This document shows, one piece after another, positions 42,440-51,557 of a stretch of DNA of 64,000 bases (position 1 is the stretch's first letter; each line of letters begins with the position of its first letter). Below the pieces are notes generated by a model. That model ran no database searches and was not told where the DNA came from. It saw only the letters and a program-made list of their open reading frames with translations. Both the position numbers and the translations under genes were made by a program. Source of the stretch: an uncultured Blautia sp. (GTDB lineage: Bacteria; Bacillota; Clostridia; Lachnospirales; Lachnospiraceae); assembly GCA_937893675.1 (NCBI GenBank), contig CALBGI010000033.1:24119-88118 (forward strand), in the 5' to 3' direction.

Positions 42440-44254
42440 ATGCTGAAAAAAATTTCTTTTCACTGGAAACTTTATACAACATATAGTGTGATTATTTCCC
42501 TTGTTCTTTCAATTGCTTTGTTCGGGTTTTACTATTATAATGCAAAATTACTGGAACAAAGTATGCAGGAAGGCTCTGTTAATATATTGGATGTGGCAGA
42601 AGAACGCATGAATGAATACCTGCGGGATATGGATAAACAGCTTTCCTTTTTTCAGGCTCTGCCCGAATTTTTAGAGCATGCCGATACGCTGCTGCGAAAC
42701 ACAGAGACGGAAGATTATTATATCAAAAATCCGCTGGAAGCTTTGGCGGTCCAGCAAATTTTTTTATCTGTTTTGGTTCAGGAAGAAAATGGCAGTGCGA
42801 TCAGTTTTATCGGAAAAAATGGAAATAACATACATGCTTCCGTAATGGGAAATTACCAGGAAGTACTCCCGAATAATGAAATGATCGCCAATATTAATGT
42901 AGAGAAGTATTTGGAAGAGGGAGAAAACTGTTATTATTTGTTCCCACATGAGGATTATTGGGGAAAACAGGGAGATATGGTCATCTCTGTGTACCGTCCT
43001 GTGCATGATATGTTTCAGAACTATGGACTTTTGGTATATGACAAGAGCTGTGAGGATCTCAATTCTATTCTGTCCATAGATGGAGAAGAAGTATTCCTGA
43101 TAGATCGGGAAAGGGAGATTTGTTATTCCACGAAAGATCCGGACATAGAGGAAGACGAGAAGGAAGTACTCAAGAAGCTTTCTGATAAGGAGAGCTCCGG
43201 CTTTTTAGAGGCAAAGGGAAATTATAATTATTACTATTGCCATTCTGAACTTACAGATTGGACGATCGTTTTAAAAAATGATATTGGATTTTATATTCAA
43301 GAAAAGGAAAAACTTTTAAGAACGATTTCCGGGGTTTTTGTGGGAAGTCTTTGTTTGCTTCTCTTTTTTTTATTTTGGGTATCTCAAAGTCTGACGGCTC
43401 CGTTGAGACAGTTAAAGGAAAAGTTAGAGAAACGCGGTCTGGAGTCCAATGTGGATCTGGAAGTGGTGACGGATAATAACGAAGTGACAATGCTGAGCGA
43501 GACGATAGAAAACATTCTGAATCAGATACATATACAAAATCAAAAACTGATTTCGATGAAAGAACTTGCTTTGAAAGCTCATATGAACACTTTGGAAGCA
43601 CAGATGAACCCGCATTTTTTATATAATACGCTTTCGGTTATAGGAACTTATGGGTTAGAAAATGGGAACCTTACGGTGGCGCGCATGTGCGGTGAACTCT
43701 CAAATCTTTTGCGGTACTCCATGAATTATCAAAATAAGACTGTCAGCCTACAGGAAGAGCTGGATAATATCAGAGATTATCTGCACATTATGGAGCTACG
43801 CTATGAACATATGTTAGAATGTACATGGGATTTGGCTGTGCTGAAGGAAGATATTCAGGTTCCGAAGCTGATTCTGCAGCCTATTGTAGAGAACTGTTTT
43901 AAACATGGATTTAAAGACGTACCGCCTGTATGGAAGATAAAAATCCATATGTGGCTCACAGAGGACATGTGGTATGTTGCAGTAGAAAATAATGGGAGTT
44001 CTTTTGACGAAAAAACCATCCGGACGTTGAAGGAACTTCAGAGAAAATGCAAGGATTCCTTTGGCAATGATATCGCTTTTCAGGAATTCAAGGATGGAAT
44101 TGGCGTAGGATTGAAAAATACGATGATACGAATGCATGTGTTTTACCAGGGAAAAGAGCATTTACGCTTTTTTACGGAGCAAGGAATAACGGTTGTTGAA
44201 GTGGGAGGAATGTTGCATGAAGGTCAGGCTGCGGGTACTGATCGTAGAGGATGA
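42440..44254 (+). CDS. YesM-type sensor histidine kinase
   Basis: 604 aa. Two membrane helices (about 15-37 and 300-322) flank an extracellular sensor domain of about 260 residues, followed by HAMP and a His-kinase domain with QMNPHFLYNTL (phospho-acceptor His) and PKLILQPIVENCFKHGF. GGAGGGG precedes ATG 42440. Expected to sense the fucosylated substrate or its binding protein and to activate the next regulator. Confidence 0.9.
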   Translation: MLKKISFHWKLYTTYSVIISLVLSIALFGFYYYNAKLLEQSMQEGSVNILDVAEERMNEYLRDMDKQLSFFQALPEFLEHADTLLRNTETEDYYIKNPLEALAVQQIFLSVLVQEENGSAISFIGKNGNNIHASVMGNYQEVLPNNEMIANINVEKYLEEGENCYYLFPHEDYWGKQGDMVISVYRPVHDMFQNYGLLVYDKSCEDLNSILSIDGEEVFLIDREREICYSTKDPDIEEDEKEVLKKLSDKESSGFLEAKGNYNYYYCHSELTDWTIVLKNDIGFYIQEKEKLLRTISGVFVGSLCLLLFFLFWVSQSLTAPLRQLKEKLEKRGLESNVDLEVVTDNNEVTMLSETIENILNQIHIQNQKLISMKELALKAHMNTLEAQMNPHFLYNTLSVIGTYGLENGNLTVARMCGELSNLLRYSMNYQNKTVSLQEELDNIRDYLHIMELRYEHMLECTWDLAVLKEDIQVPKLILQPIVENCFKHGFKDVPPVWKIKIHMWLTEDMWYVAVENNGSSFDEKTIRTLKELQRKCKDSFGNDIAFQEFKDGIGVGLKNTMIRMHVFYQGKEHLRFFTEQGITVVEVGGMLHEGQAAGTDRRG

Positions 44255-45749
44255 GCCGGCAATCGCTAGAAGTATTCAGATTTTGATATCAAAGCTTTCG
44301 GATTCTTTTTCAGTAATCGGAATAGCCTATAATGGCGTTGACGGGCTGGAGCTTATCAAGAAAGAAAAACCACAGGTGGTTTTTTCTGATATTCGAATGC
44401 CTCTTTTGTCTGGCCTTGAGATGATTGAAGAAACAGTTCGAATCGGCATTTCCTGTCAGTTTATTATTCTTTCAGGATATTCGGAGTTTGAATATGCAAA
44501 GAAGGCAATGTCTTTTGGTGTGACGGAATATCTGTTAAAACCGATCATCCTGGAAGAAATGGAAAAAGTACTATGCAGATTAATCAAGAATCAGGAAAAA
44601 GAGGAGCGGGAAAATTTAAGAGATTATGTGCTGCATATGATGGCAAATCCTAATGACACAAGGATTTTGGAAAACCCATTGGAATCTTATGACTGTATAT
44701 TTTTCTTTAGTTATTATGGACCCATAGCAAATGCACTTTATGGGGATATAAATGTTGGAAGAGATGTTGTACAGAGATTTGACGATTGTTTTGTCACAGC
44801 TCTTGAGAAAAAGTATGGAGTATATCTTCTGCAGATGAAAGGGTGGCGCCATAATGAAGTCATTTATGTCCTTATTATGTCTCATGGAGATGTAATAAAT
44901 ATGGACATGTTTGTGAAAGATTTGTGGGATTCCATTCAGTCACCGGAAATATATACAAATCTGATTTTGTCAGAAAAAGTGATAAGAGGCGAAGGGGTGG
45001 ATACAGCGATTACTTCCTGCAACCTTTATACCTTGTTCCATATTCCCTTTGGACGAGGAGGGATACATCAGTGTCATAGCTGGAAAACAGAGGCGATGGT
45101 TGTCTCAGAGCAAGTACTTTTCATGTGCCGAGATTATAATAGAAGTATCGGATATCAGGAGTTGAAAAAATTAGTGGATGATCTTGTGGATTTTTGGGAA
45201 AGCATACAGGTGACACAGCTTCAGCTTCAAACAGATATCCGTTATTGTTTTAATTATTTTGTAACTTTTGAGGGCGCAAATCCACAATATCCGGTTAACA
45301 TAGAAGAAATTATTGCATTGGGATATTCCTTTTCAGACCTGAGAAATTTTTTGCTTCTTGAATTAAAAGAGATGTTAAAACTGAAAGAACAGGAAAAAGA
45401 AAATCCAGTCAATAAAATGATTGTCTATAAAGTGAAAGAATTTCTTGAAGAAAATTATACACACAATATTACGGCGAAAAGGATATACGAGAAGTTCGGC
45501 TATAATGAGAAGTATATTTATACACTTTATAAGGCAGAATTTGGCATTACGCCGGGAAAATATGTCTGTGAGCTTAGGATTGATAAGGCAAAGCGAATGA
45601 TGAACGAAAATCCGTATATTTTACTGAAAGAAGTGTCGCAGCAGGTTGGATATATGGATGCTCTTTATTTCAGCCGCGTTTTTAAGAGTAAAGAGCATAT
45701 ATCGCCAAGTGCATATTTACAGAAGATACGGGCTGAGAATGAAGAGTAA
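44217..45749 (+). CDS. YesN-type response regulator with AraC domain
   Basis: 510 aa. Receiver at residues 1-125 (E11-D12, acceptor D58 in FSDIRMP, then KPI). A long middle domain is unrecognised, and an AraC double helix-turn-helix ends the protein (ITAKRIYEKFGYNEKYIYTLYK; VSQQVGYMDALYFSRVFK). ATG 44217 with GGAGG 8 bases upstream overlaps the kinase end. Probable activator of the sugar-importer/fucosidase operon. Confidence 0.9.
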   Translation: MKVRLRVLIVEDEPAIARSIQILISKLSDSFSVIGIAYNGVDGLELIKKEKPQVVFSDIRMPLLSGLEMIEETVRIGISCQFIILSGYSEFEYAKKAMSFGVTEYLLKPIILEEMEKVLCRLIKNQEKEERENLRDYVLHMMANPNDTRILENPLESYDCIFFFSYYGPIANALYGDINVGRDVVQRFDDCFVTALEKKYGVYLLQMKGWRHNEVIYVLIMSHGDVINMDMFVKDLWDSIQSPEIYTNLILSEKVIRGEGVDTAITSCNLYTLFHIPFGRGGIHQCHSWKTEAMVVSEQVLFMCRDYNRSIGYQELKKLVDDLVDFWESIQVTQLQLQTDIRYCFNYFVTFEGANPQYPVNIEEIIALGYSFSDLRNFLLLELKEMLKLKEQEKENPVNKMIVYKVKEFLEENYTHNITAKRIYEKFGYNEKYIYTLYKAEFGITPGKYVCELRIDKAKRMMNENPYILLKEVSQQVGYMDALYFSRVFKSKEHISPSAYLQKIRAENEE

Positions 45750-45856
45750 AGCCAGGGTTGCAGCAGTATGTCAAGTTTGATTGCGCAGGAAGAATTATTG
45801 CGATGGAGAGTTGACTTTCAATTTTTAAGGATTTATAATAGCTTATATGTTACAGG

Positions 45857-45893
45857 AAAACTCCGGGGTTGGCAGTACACCCGGAGTTTTCAA
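45857..45893 (+). terminator. Terminator after the response regulator
   Basis: AAAACTCCGGG (45857-45867) pairs perfectly with CCCGGAGTTTT (45880-45890). Confidence 0.8.
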
Positions 45894-45923
45894 TTGAAAA
45901 GAGATGAGAACGGAGAGAGGTTT

Positions 45924-47288
45924 ATGAACGAAAGAGAGAACAAGATGGGCGTCATGCCTGTGGGAAAGCTTTTGATCAGCATGTCTGTGCCCATGATGAT
46001 TTCTATGCTGGTACAGGCGCTTTATAACATTGTGGACAGCATGTTTGTAGCCCAGCTTAACGAAAATGCGCTGACCGCAGTTTCCCTGGCATTCCCAGTG
46101 CAGAATCTCATGATCGCTGTGGGCGCCGGTACAGGTGTTGGCGTCAATGCCCTGGTTTCCAGGTCTCTGGGAGAAAAAAACACGGAGCTTGCCAATAAGG
46201 CTGCCAATAACGGTATCTGGCTGTCTGTTTTCAGTTTTGTGGGATTTGCTTTGCTGTCGGGGCTGTTTGGCCGTTTCTTTTTTTCCGTACAGACAGACAA
46301 TGCCCAGATTGTGTCTTATGGAACAGACTACGTGCGCATTGTAGGTATCATGTCCTTTGGCATCTTTTTCCAGTTTATTTTTGAGCGGCTTCTTCAGTCC
46401 ACAGGAAAAACCATTTATACTATGATTACCCAGTCTCTAGGGGCGATCATCAATATTATTTTGGATCCGATCATGATTTTTGGTCTGTTCGGATTTCCGC
46501 GTATGGAGGTCGCCGGGGCGGCTCTTGCAACGGTTATCGGACAGATAGTCGCAGCACTTTTGGCGCTGTGGTTTAACCGCAGAAAGAACCATGAGCTTCA
46601 CATTTCTCTGCGGAAATACGGCGTTTCGGGAAAAGTTATCCGCACGATTTACAGCGTGGGAGTTCCTTCTATTATTATGGGCTCTATTGGTTCAGTGATG
46701 ACGTTTGGTATGAACAAAATTCTCATGGTATTTACATCCACTGCAACAGCGGTATTCGGTGTATACTTTAAGCTTCAAAGTTTTATCTTTATGCCGGTGT
46801 TCGGTCTCAATAACGGCATGGTGCCTATTATTGCCTACAATTATGGTGCAAGAAAGCCGGAGCGAATCAAAAAGACAATTGCACTGAGCACAGCTTATGC
46901 CGTTGGTATTATGGTAGTGGGACTTTTGATCTTCCAGTTTGCGACAACTCCGCTGCTGCGCATTTTTAATGCTTCAGATGAGATGCTGGCAATCGGTATC
47001 CCGGCGCTTCGGATCATCAGCTTCAGCTTTCTGGGAGCAGGATTTGGCATCACGGCATCCTCCGTGTTCCAGGCAACAGGTCATGGATTTTTAAGCCTTG
47101 CGGTGTCGGTGATCCGTCAGCTCTTGGTGCTGCTTCCGGTGGCATACATTCTCTCCAAGATCGGCGGACTGGAAGTTCTCTGGTGGTCATTCCCCATTGC
47201 GGAGGTTTTTGCGGCTGCAGTCAGTGCGCTGTTTCTGCGCTATGTGTACAAAAAAGAGATTAATCCGTTGCAGGTAAGTGAGAAATGA
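45924..47288 (+). CDS. MATE family efflux protein
   Basis: 454 aa with 12 membrane segments. MATE pattern: PVGKLLISMSVPMMISMLVQ at the start, NIVDSMFVAQL, and a second half beginning around GVPSIIMGSIGSV. Exports drugs or metabolites in exchange for Na+ or H+. GGAGAGAGG precedes ATG 45924. The stop overlaps the next start (ATGA). Confidence 0.92.
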   Translation: MNERENKMGVMPVGKLLISMSVPMMISMLVQALYNIVDSMFVAQLNENALTAVSLAFPVQNLMIAVGAGTGVGVNALVSRSLGEKNTELANKAANNGIWLSVFSFVGFALLSGLFGRFFFSVQTDNAQIVSYGTDYVRIVGIMSFGIFFQFIFERLLQSTGKTIYTMITQSLGAIINIILDPIMIFGLFGFPRMEVAGAALATVIGQIVAALLALWFNRRKNHELHISLRKYGVSGKVIRTIYSVGVPSIIMGSIGSVMTFGMNKILMVFTSTATAVFGVYFKLQSFIFMPVFGLNNGMVPIIAYNYGARKPERIKKTIALSTAYAVGIMVVGLLIFQFATTPLLRIFNASDEMLAIGIPALRIISFSFLGAGFGITASSVFQATGHGFLSLAVSVIRQLLVLLPVAYILSKIGGLEVLWWSFPIAEVFAAAVSALFLRYVYKKEINPLQVSEK

Positions 47289-47944
47289 GTGGGCAGGAAA
47301 TCCTCGTATTTATCATAGAAATTTTGGGTACTATTGCGTTTGCAGCTTCTGGAGCCATGGTAGGTGTGGAGCGCAAAATGGATGTGTTCGGTGTGAGTGT
47401 CCTTGGCGTCATCACGGCGGTGGGCGGAGGAATGACCAGGGATATCATTTTGGGTCTGACACCGCCAAGTGTTTTCAGAAATCCGGTGTACGCCGCTGTG
47501 GCCACGGTTACTTCCTGTATTGTGTTTACTGTGGTATACTGTAAAAGGGAGCTTCTGGCAGGGCATTTCCGTTCGGCTTATGACAAGGTGATGCTGGTAC
47601 TGGACTCCGTGGGACTTGGGCTTTTTACTGTGATGGGAGTGAGCACAGGCATTCGCTATGGATTTGAAGACAATACGTTTTTGCTGGTGTTTGTGGGGAC
47701 CATTACCGGTGTGGGCGGAGGACTTTTGCGGGATGTGATGGCGGGTGTGCCTCCTTATATTTTTGTGAGGCATATTTATGCCTGTGCCTCCATTGTGGGG
47801 GCGATTATCTGTGCGCTTACTTTTGAATGCCTGGGTGAAGTCGTATCCATGGTGCTGTCTGCGGGAATTGTAATTCTTATCCGCTATTTGGCGGCCCACT
47901 ATCGCTGGAATCTGCCTAATTTTTATTACGAGAACCGAAAGTAA
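47285..47944 (+). CDS. TRIC/YicG-family membrane channel
   Basis: 219 aa with seven membrane segments and two internal repeats, marked by VITAVGGGMTRDIIL and TITGVGGGLLRDVMAG. This is the UPF0126 family, homologous to trimeric intracellular cation channels; some members have been proposed to export glycine. Coupled to the MATE gene by overlap. Confidence 0.88.
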   Translation: MSGQEILVFIIEILGTIAFAASGAMVGVERKMDVFGVSVLGVITAVGGGMTRDIILGLTPPSVFRNPVYAAVATVTSCIVFTVVYCKRELLAGHFRSAYDKVMLVLDSVGLGLFTVMGVSTGIRYGFEDNTFLLVFVGTITGVGGGLLRDVMAGVPPYIFVRHIYACASIVGAIICALTFECLGEVVSMVLSAGIVILIRYLAAHYRWNLPNFYYENRK

Positions 47945-47972
47945 CGATTACGGTGTCAAAAGGAGAATGTTT

Positions 47973-48299
47973 ATGAGTATCAGACGAGTAGAAAACATGT
48001 GTGGCGGAAGAGGCCATGTGATCATCAAGGAACTTCTGGATGAAACACAGTTGAACAAAAAATGCAGGATGTATGCAGAAGTGACGCTGGAGCCCGGGTG
48101 TACGCTGGGGTACCATGTACATCATAATGAAAGCGAGACTTATTATATTATCAGCGGGCAGGGAGAGTATAACGACAACGGAATGTTTCGCAACGTAGCC
48201 GCGGGAGACATGACCTTTACGCCGAATGGCAAGGGACATGGTCTTGTGAACACGGGAAATACGGACCTTGTATTTATGGCACTGATCATTTTGGACTGA
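47973..48299 (+). CDS. Cupin-domain protein
   Basis: 108 aa. Single cupin barrel with motif 1 LGYHVHHNESETYYIISG and motif 2 around MTFTPNGKGHGLVNTG, giving the three histidines and glutamate for a metal. Role unknown (dioxygenase, isomerase or sensor are all possible). ATG 47973 chosen over one 6 bases upstream by spacing to AAGGAG. Confidence 0.82.
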   Translation: MSIRRVENMCGGRGHVIIKELLDETQLNKKCRMYAEVTLEPGCTLGYHVHHNESETYYIISGQGEYNDNGMFRNVAAGDMTFTPNGKGHGLVNTGNTDLVFMALIILD

Positions 48300-48307
48300 G
48301 GAGAATC

Positions 48308-49114
48308 ATGAAGAAAAAAGCAGTATTTTTTGATGCGGATGGAACACTGTGTGACATTGAGAAGGGGGTGCCAAAGAGCACGAAGGAGGCGCTTCGCACC
48401 CTGAGGAAAAACGGACATGAGGCGTGGCTGTGCACAGGCAGAAGCCGTGCTTTTGTGGCGGATTATCTGGAGGAGCTTCCGTTTACCGGAATGATTTCCG
48501 GATGCGGTTCCACCATAGAAAAAGACGGAAAGCGTCTCTACAACAAAGAGCTGACGCAGGAACAGGCCTGGCATTGTGTGGAGGTTCTGAGAACATACGG
48601 CCTGATCCCGGTGATGGAGGGCGCGGATTTTATGTACTATGACAAGGAAGAATACAACACCTCTGTCAACTGGTATGCAGACTTGATCACAGAGGCTCTG
48701 GGAGAGCGGTGGCGTCCTATCAAGGGGTTTGAAAAGGACATGCACATCAACAAAATCAGCGCAAAGATGCTGGAAGGCTGCGATGCAGACAGAGCCTGCG
48801 AAGAGCTGTCTGTGTATTTTGATGTGATCCGTCACGAGAGCGGTTCTTTTGCAGGGACCACCATAGAGCTTGTACCAAAAGGTCATAATAAGGCGGTGGG
48901 AATCGCTGCTGTTTTAAAGCTGTTTGAGATTCCATGGGAGGATTCGGTGGTATTTGGCGACAGCAACAATGACATCGCCATGTTTGAATATGCGCACACC
49001 AAAATTGCCATGGGAAACAGTTCGACAAGGATCAAGGAGCTTGCAGACCATATCACCGGAGACATGTTTCACTATGGAATCCGGGACGGCCTGCGTTATC
49101 TTGGGCTGATATAG
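48308..49114 (+). CDS. Cof-type HAD phosphatase
   Basis: 268 aa. Motif I FFDADGTLCD at residues 7-16 and motif IV VVFGDSNNDIAMFEYA. The C2B cap marks the Cof subfamily acting on sugar or nucleotide phosphates. Eight bases after the cupin gene. Confidence 0.88.
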   Translation: MKKKAVFFDADGTLCDIEKGVPKSTKEALRTLRKNGHEAWLCTGRSRAFVADYLEELPFTGMISGCGSTIEKDGKRLYNKELTQEQAWHCVEVLRTYGLIPVMEGADFMYYDKEEYNTSVNWYADLITEALGERWRPIKGFEKDMHINKISAKMLEGCDADRACEELSVYFDVIRHESGSFAGTTIELVPKGHNKAVGIAAVLKLFEIPWEDSVVFGDSNNDIAMFEYAHTKIAMGNSSTRIKELADHITGDMFHYGIRDGLRYLGLI

Positions 49115-49164
49115 CAGAAGCAATATAAAAATGCCTGGAAGTGATAAAAGGTGGGAGGAATATT

Positions 49165-50328
49165 ATGAAACAGGCACATCCGTATTGTGGGGCGTACAAG
49201 GGATATGTAGGAGAGCTGTACAAGCTATTCCGACACTTCCATCAATATCCGGAACTGGCGCTTATGGAATACAAGACCTCTTCTTTTATCAGACAATATC
49301 TGGAAAAGCTGGGCTATGAGGTGCGCGCAGTGAACCCCACAGGGCTGATCGCAGAGCTTCCGGCTCTGAAAGACAGAACAAAGCTCATAGTTTTGCGGGC
49401 AGAAATGGACGGGCTGCCTATCCAGGAGAATACAGGGCTTGCCTATGCATCCCGCCACGAAGGTTGTATGCACGCCTGCGGACATGACGCCATTCTGGCA
49501 TCTGCGCTCACTGTCGCCAAGATTGCAGCTACAGCGCCGGAAGAATTCCCGTCAGCGGTACGTTTTGTTTTTGAACCGGGAGAAGAAACCGGCGAGGGCG
49601 CCGGCCGGATGCTGGCTGCGGGAGCCCTCGATGGAGCGGACGCTTTTGTCATGTTCCACTATGCCACAGATATGCCGTTTGGCATGGCGGTACATCAGGG
49701 GCAGGCATCTGCCATGGTCGGCGGGATGACGGTACAGGTGCAGGGGAAGGCCTCTCACTGGTGTGAAGCGGACAAGGGTGTGGATGCTGTTTACGGTGCT
49801 GCCCGTGCTGTCGAGGCAATTCACAGGCTCAACGGCAGCTACCGCGGCAAGGGGCCGTGCCTGGTGGGGGCAGGGACCGTCCATGGCGGAGAATATGCCA
49901 ATATCATTGCGGACTATGTGGAGATCAAGGGAACGATCCGAGCCTGTTTTGCGGAGGATTTTGAGGAACTTACAAGACGGCTGAGAGCTGCCCTGAAAAC
50001 GGCGGAAAAAGAGTCCGGAACAAAGATAGAGCTTCGGTTTTTGAAGCCTCCGGTTCTTCCGTTTTCTAACGATGCCGGTCATACACAGACGGCAGCGCAT
50101 ATCGGGCGGGAAATTTTTGGAAAACGATTTTTTCTGGAGGGAGAGGATGCGCTGTTTTTGTCCGGCGACAATGCGTACCGGTATTTTCAGAAAGTGCCCG
50201 GGGTATTCCTGGTTTTTCTTGCTGCGCCGGAACAGGCAAATCCGCTGCACCATCCGAAATTTCAGCTTGATGAGGAGATTCTTCCTTACAGTGTGGAGAT
50301 GCTGTGCCGCCTGCTGAAGCGGATGTAA
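49165..50328 (+). CDS. M20-family amidohydrolase
   Basis: 387 aa. HACGHDAILASALTVAK and EPGEETGEGAG carry the metal ligands and catalytic glutamate of M20D (N-acyl-amino-acid or IAA-amide hydrolases). A dimerisation domain sits in the middle. It hydrolyses amide bonds of acylated amino acids or similar. GGAGG before ATG 49165. Confidence 0.88.
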   Translation: MKQAHPYCGAYKGYVGELYKLFRHFHQYPELALMEYKTSSFIRQYLEKLGYEVRAVNPTGLIAELPALKDRTKLIVLRAEMDGLPIQENTGLAYASRHEGCMHACGHDAILASALTVAKIAATAPEEFPSAVRFVFEPGEETGEGAGRMLAAGALDGADAFVMFHYATDMPFGMAVHQGQASAMVGGMTVQVQGKASHWCEADKGVDAVYGAARAVEAIHRLNGSYRGKGPCLVGAGTVHGGEYANIIADYVEIKGTIRACFAEDFEELTRRLRAALKTAEKESGTKIELRFLKPPVLPFSNDAGHTQTAAHIGREIFGKRFFLEGEDALFLSGDNAYRYFQKVPGVFLVFLAAPEQANPLHHPKFQLDEEILPYSVEMLCRLLKRM

Positions 50329-50340
50329 GAATACAGATGA

Positions 50341-50369
50341 TTGTCAAATCTCTGTAATTGTGCTATGCT
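50341..50369 (+). promoter_or_regulatory. Promoter of the PTP-like gene
   Basis: TTGTCA (50341-50346), TATGCT (50364-50369), 17-base spacing and a TGC extension of the -10. Confidence 0.7.
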
Positions 50370-50404
50370 CTAAGTATATTTTAAGAAGCAGGCCGGAGGA
50401 ATCT

Positions 50405-51457
50405 ATGAAGTACGGAAAGATTAGAATAGAAGACGGTTATCTGATTTTTACCAAGCATATGATGATCAACAGCCTTCCCTGTAAGGATATTTTATGGGCG
50501 TATAAGCGCAGAGAGAGCAGAGAAGAGGTGGAAGGGAAACGTCTTGTTTCCAATTATCTGGTCATCCATACCAAGAGACATAAGCGTTATCAGTTTGATA
50601 TGACGGAGCGGGAGGTTCACGACTGCATTCAGATTCTCAGAGCTCTGAATCCGGATATGGCGGTGGGATTTTCACAGGGAGAGCGACTTGCGCTGCAGAG
50701 CCTTTACAACACCAGGGATTTGGGCGGGATCATGACTTCCGACGGGCGGTATTTTCTTCCGAGAAGGCTGCTCCGAAGCGGAGACCTGTACCATGTTTCG
50801 CAGGCTGACCAGGAAGCGCTGCTCCGTCAGTATCATGTGAGTACAGTGGTGGATTTTCGTTCGGAAGAGGAGCGCATGGAACGTCCCGATACATATATGG
50901 AGGGCATCCGTTATATCAGCCTTCCGGTTTTGGAAGAGGGAATGCTCGGGATATCGGAGGCGGGCGGACTTGGGACCATGCTGTTTCAGTTTCGCGGAAA
51001 TATTGAGGAATATATGGAACAGCAGTATGCGAGCCTGGTTTCTGACCAGCTCTGTCTGAATCAGTTTGCGCGTTTTTTTGATATTCTTCTCCATCAGGAG
51101 GAGGGAGCGGTGCTTTATCACTGTACGGAGGGAAAAGACATTACCGGCGTGGCGACAGCGCTTCTCCTTTATGTTCTCGGCGTACCGAAAAGAGCGATCC
51201 GGGAAGAATTCATGCGCACGAATGAGTTTCTGGCGGAAGAAACGCAGCATATTTTGGAGTTCCTTGCAACAAGGATGGATGTGGATGAGAAGACGGAAGA
51301 GCGCCTGTGCGCCTTTCTTTCAGTGAAGGAATCCTATATTGACACGGTTTTTCGCACGATCCAGAAAGAGTATGGAACCTTTCAGCACTTTTTGCGGAGA
51401 GTTCTTTATCTCACGCCGAAGGCCATTGATGAGCTGCAGGAAAAATATCTGATCTGA
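50405..51457 (+). CDS. Tyrosine-phosphatase-like protein with altered P-loop and N-terminal domain
   Basis: 350 aa. Residues 1-95 form an N-terminal domain with alternating beta pattern (DGYLIFTKHMMINSLP) that I cannot name; it recalls a PH-like fold. Residues 105-350 follow bacterial Tyr_phosphatase3: NTRDLGG, RSGDLY, VVDFRSEEE. The P-loop, Tyr-His then C240-T-E-G-K-D-I-T-G, has Ile246 where the catalytic Arg of CX5R should be. The cysteine is kept, but phosphate binding should suffer, so it may be an inactive or altered enzyme. Strong start signal GGAGG at ATG 50405; a terminator follows, so it is monocistronic. Confidence 0.82.
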   Translation: MKYGKIRIEDGYLIFTKHMMINSLPCKDILWAYKRRESREEVEGKRLVSNYLVIHTKRHKRYQFDMTEREVHDCIQILRALNPDMAVGFSQGERLALQSLYNTRDLGGIMTSDGRYFLPRRLLRSGDLYHVSQADQEALLRQYHVSTVVDFRSEEERMERPDTYMEGIRYISLPVLEEGMLGISEAGGLGTMLFQFRGNIEEYMEQQYASLVSDQLCLNQFARFFDILLHQEEGAVLYHCTEGKDITGVATALLLYVLGVPKRAIREEFMRTNEFLAEETQHILEFLATRMDVDEKTEERLCAFLSVKESYIDTVFRTIQKEYGTFQHFLRRVLYLTPKAIDELQEKYLI

Positions 51458-51484
51458 TCTTTGACGCTGTAATTAAAAAAATAA

Positions 51485-51515
51485 CCCCCCTACGGGCTTG
51501 TAGGGGGATTTTTTT
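51485..51515 (+). terminator. Terminator after the PTP-like gene
   Basis: CCCCCCTAC (51485-51493), loop GGGCTT, GTAGGGGG (51500-51507), then ATTTTTTT. Confidence 0.9.
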
Positions 51516-51526
51516 GCCTATATAAT
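51498..51526 (+). promoter_or_regulatory. Promoter of the Opp/Nik-type operon, embedded in the terminator
   Basis: TTGTAG (51498-51503) inside the terminator stem and a perfect TATAAT (51521-51526), 17 bases apart. Terminator and promoter share DNA. Confidence 0.65.
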
Positions 51527-51557
51527 AGGAACATCTTAAAGAAGGAGATCCAGAATC

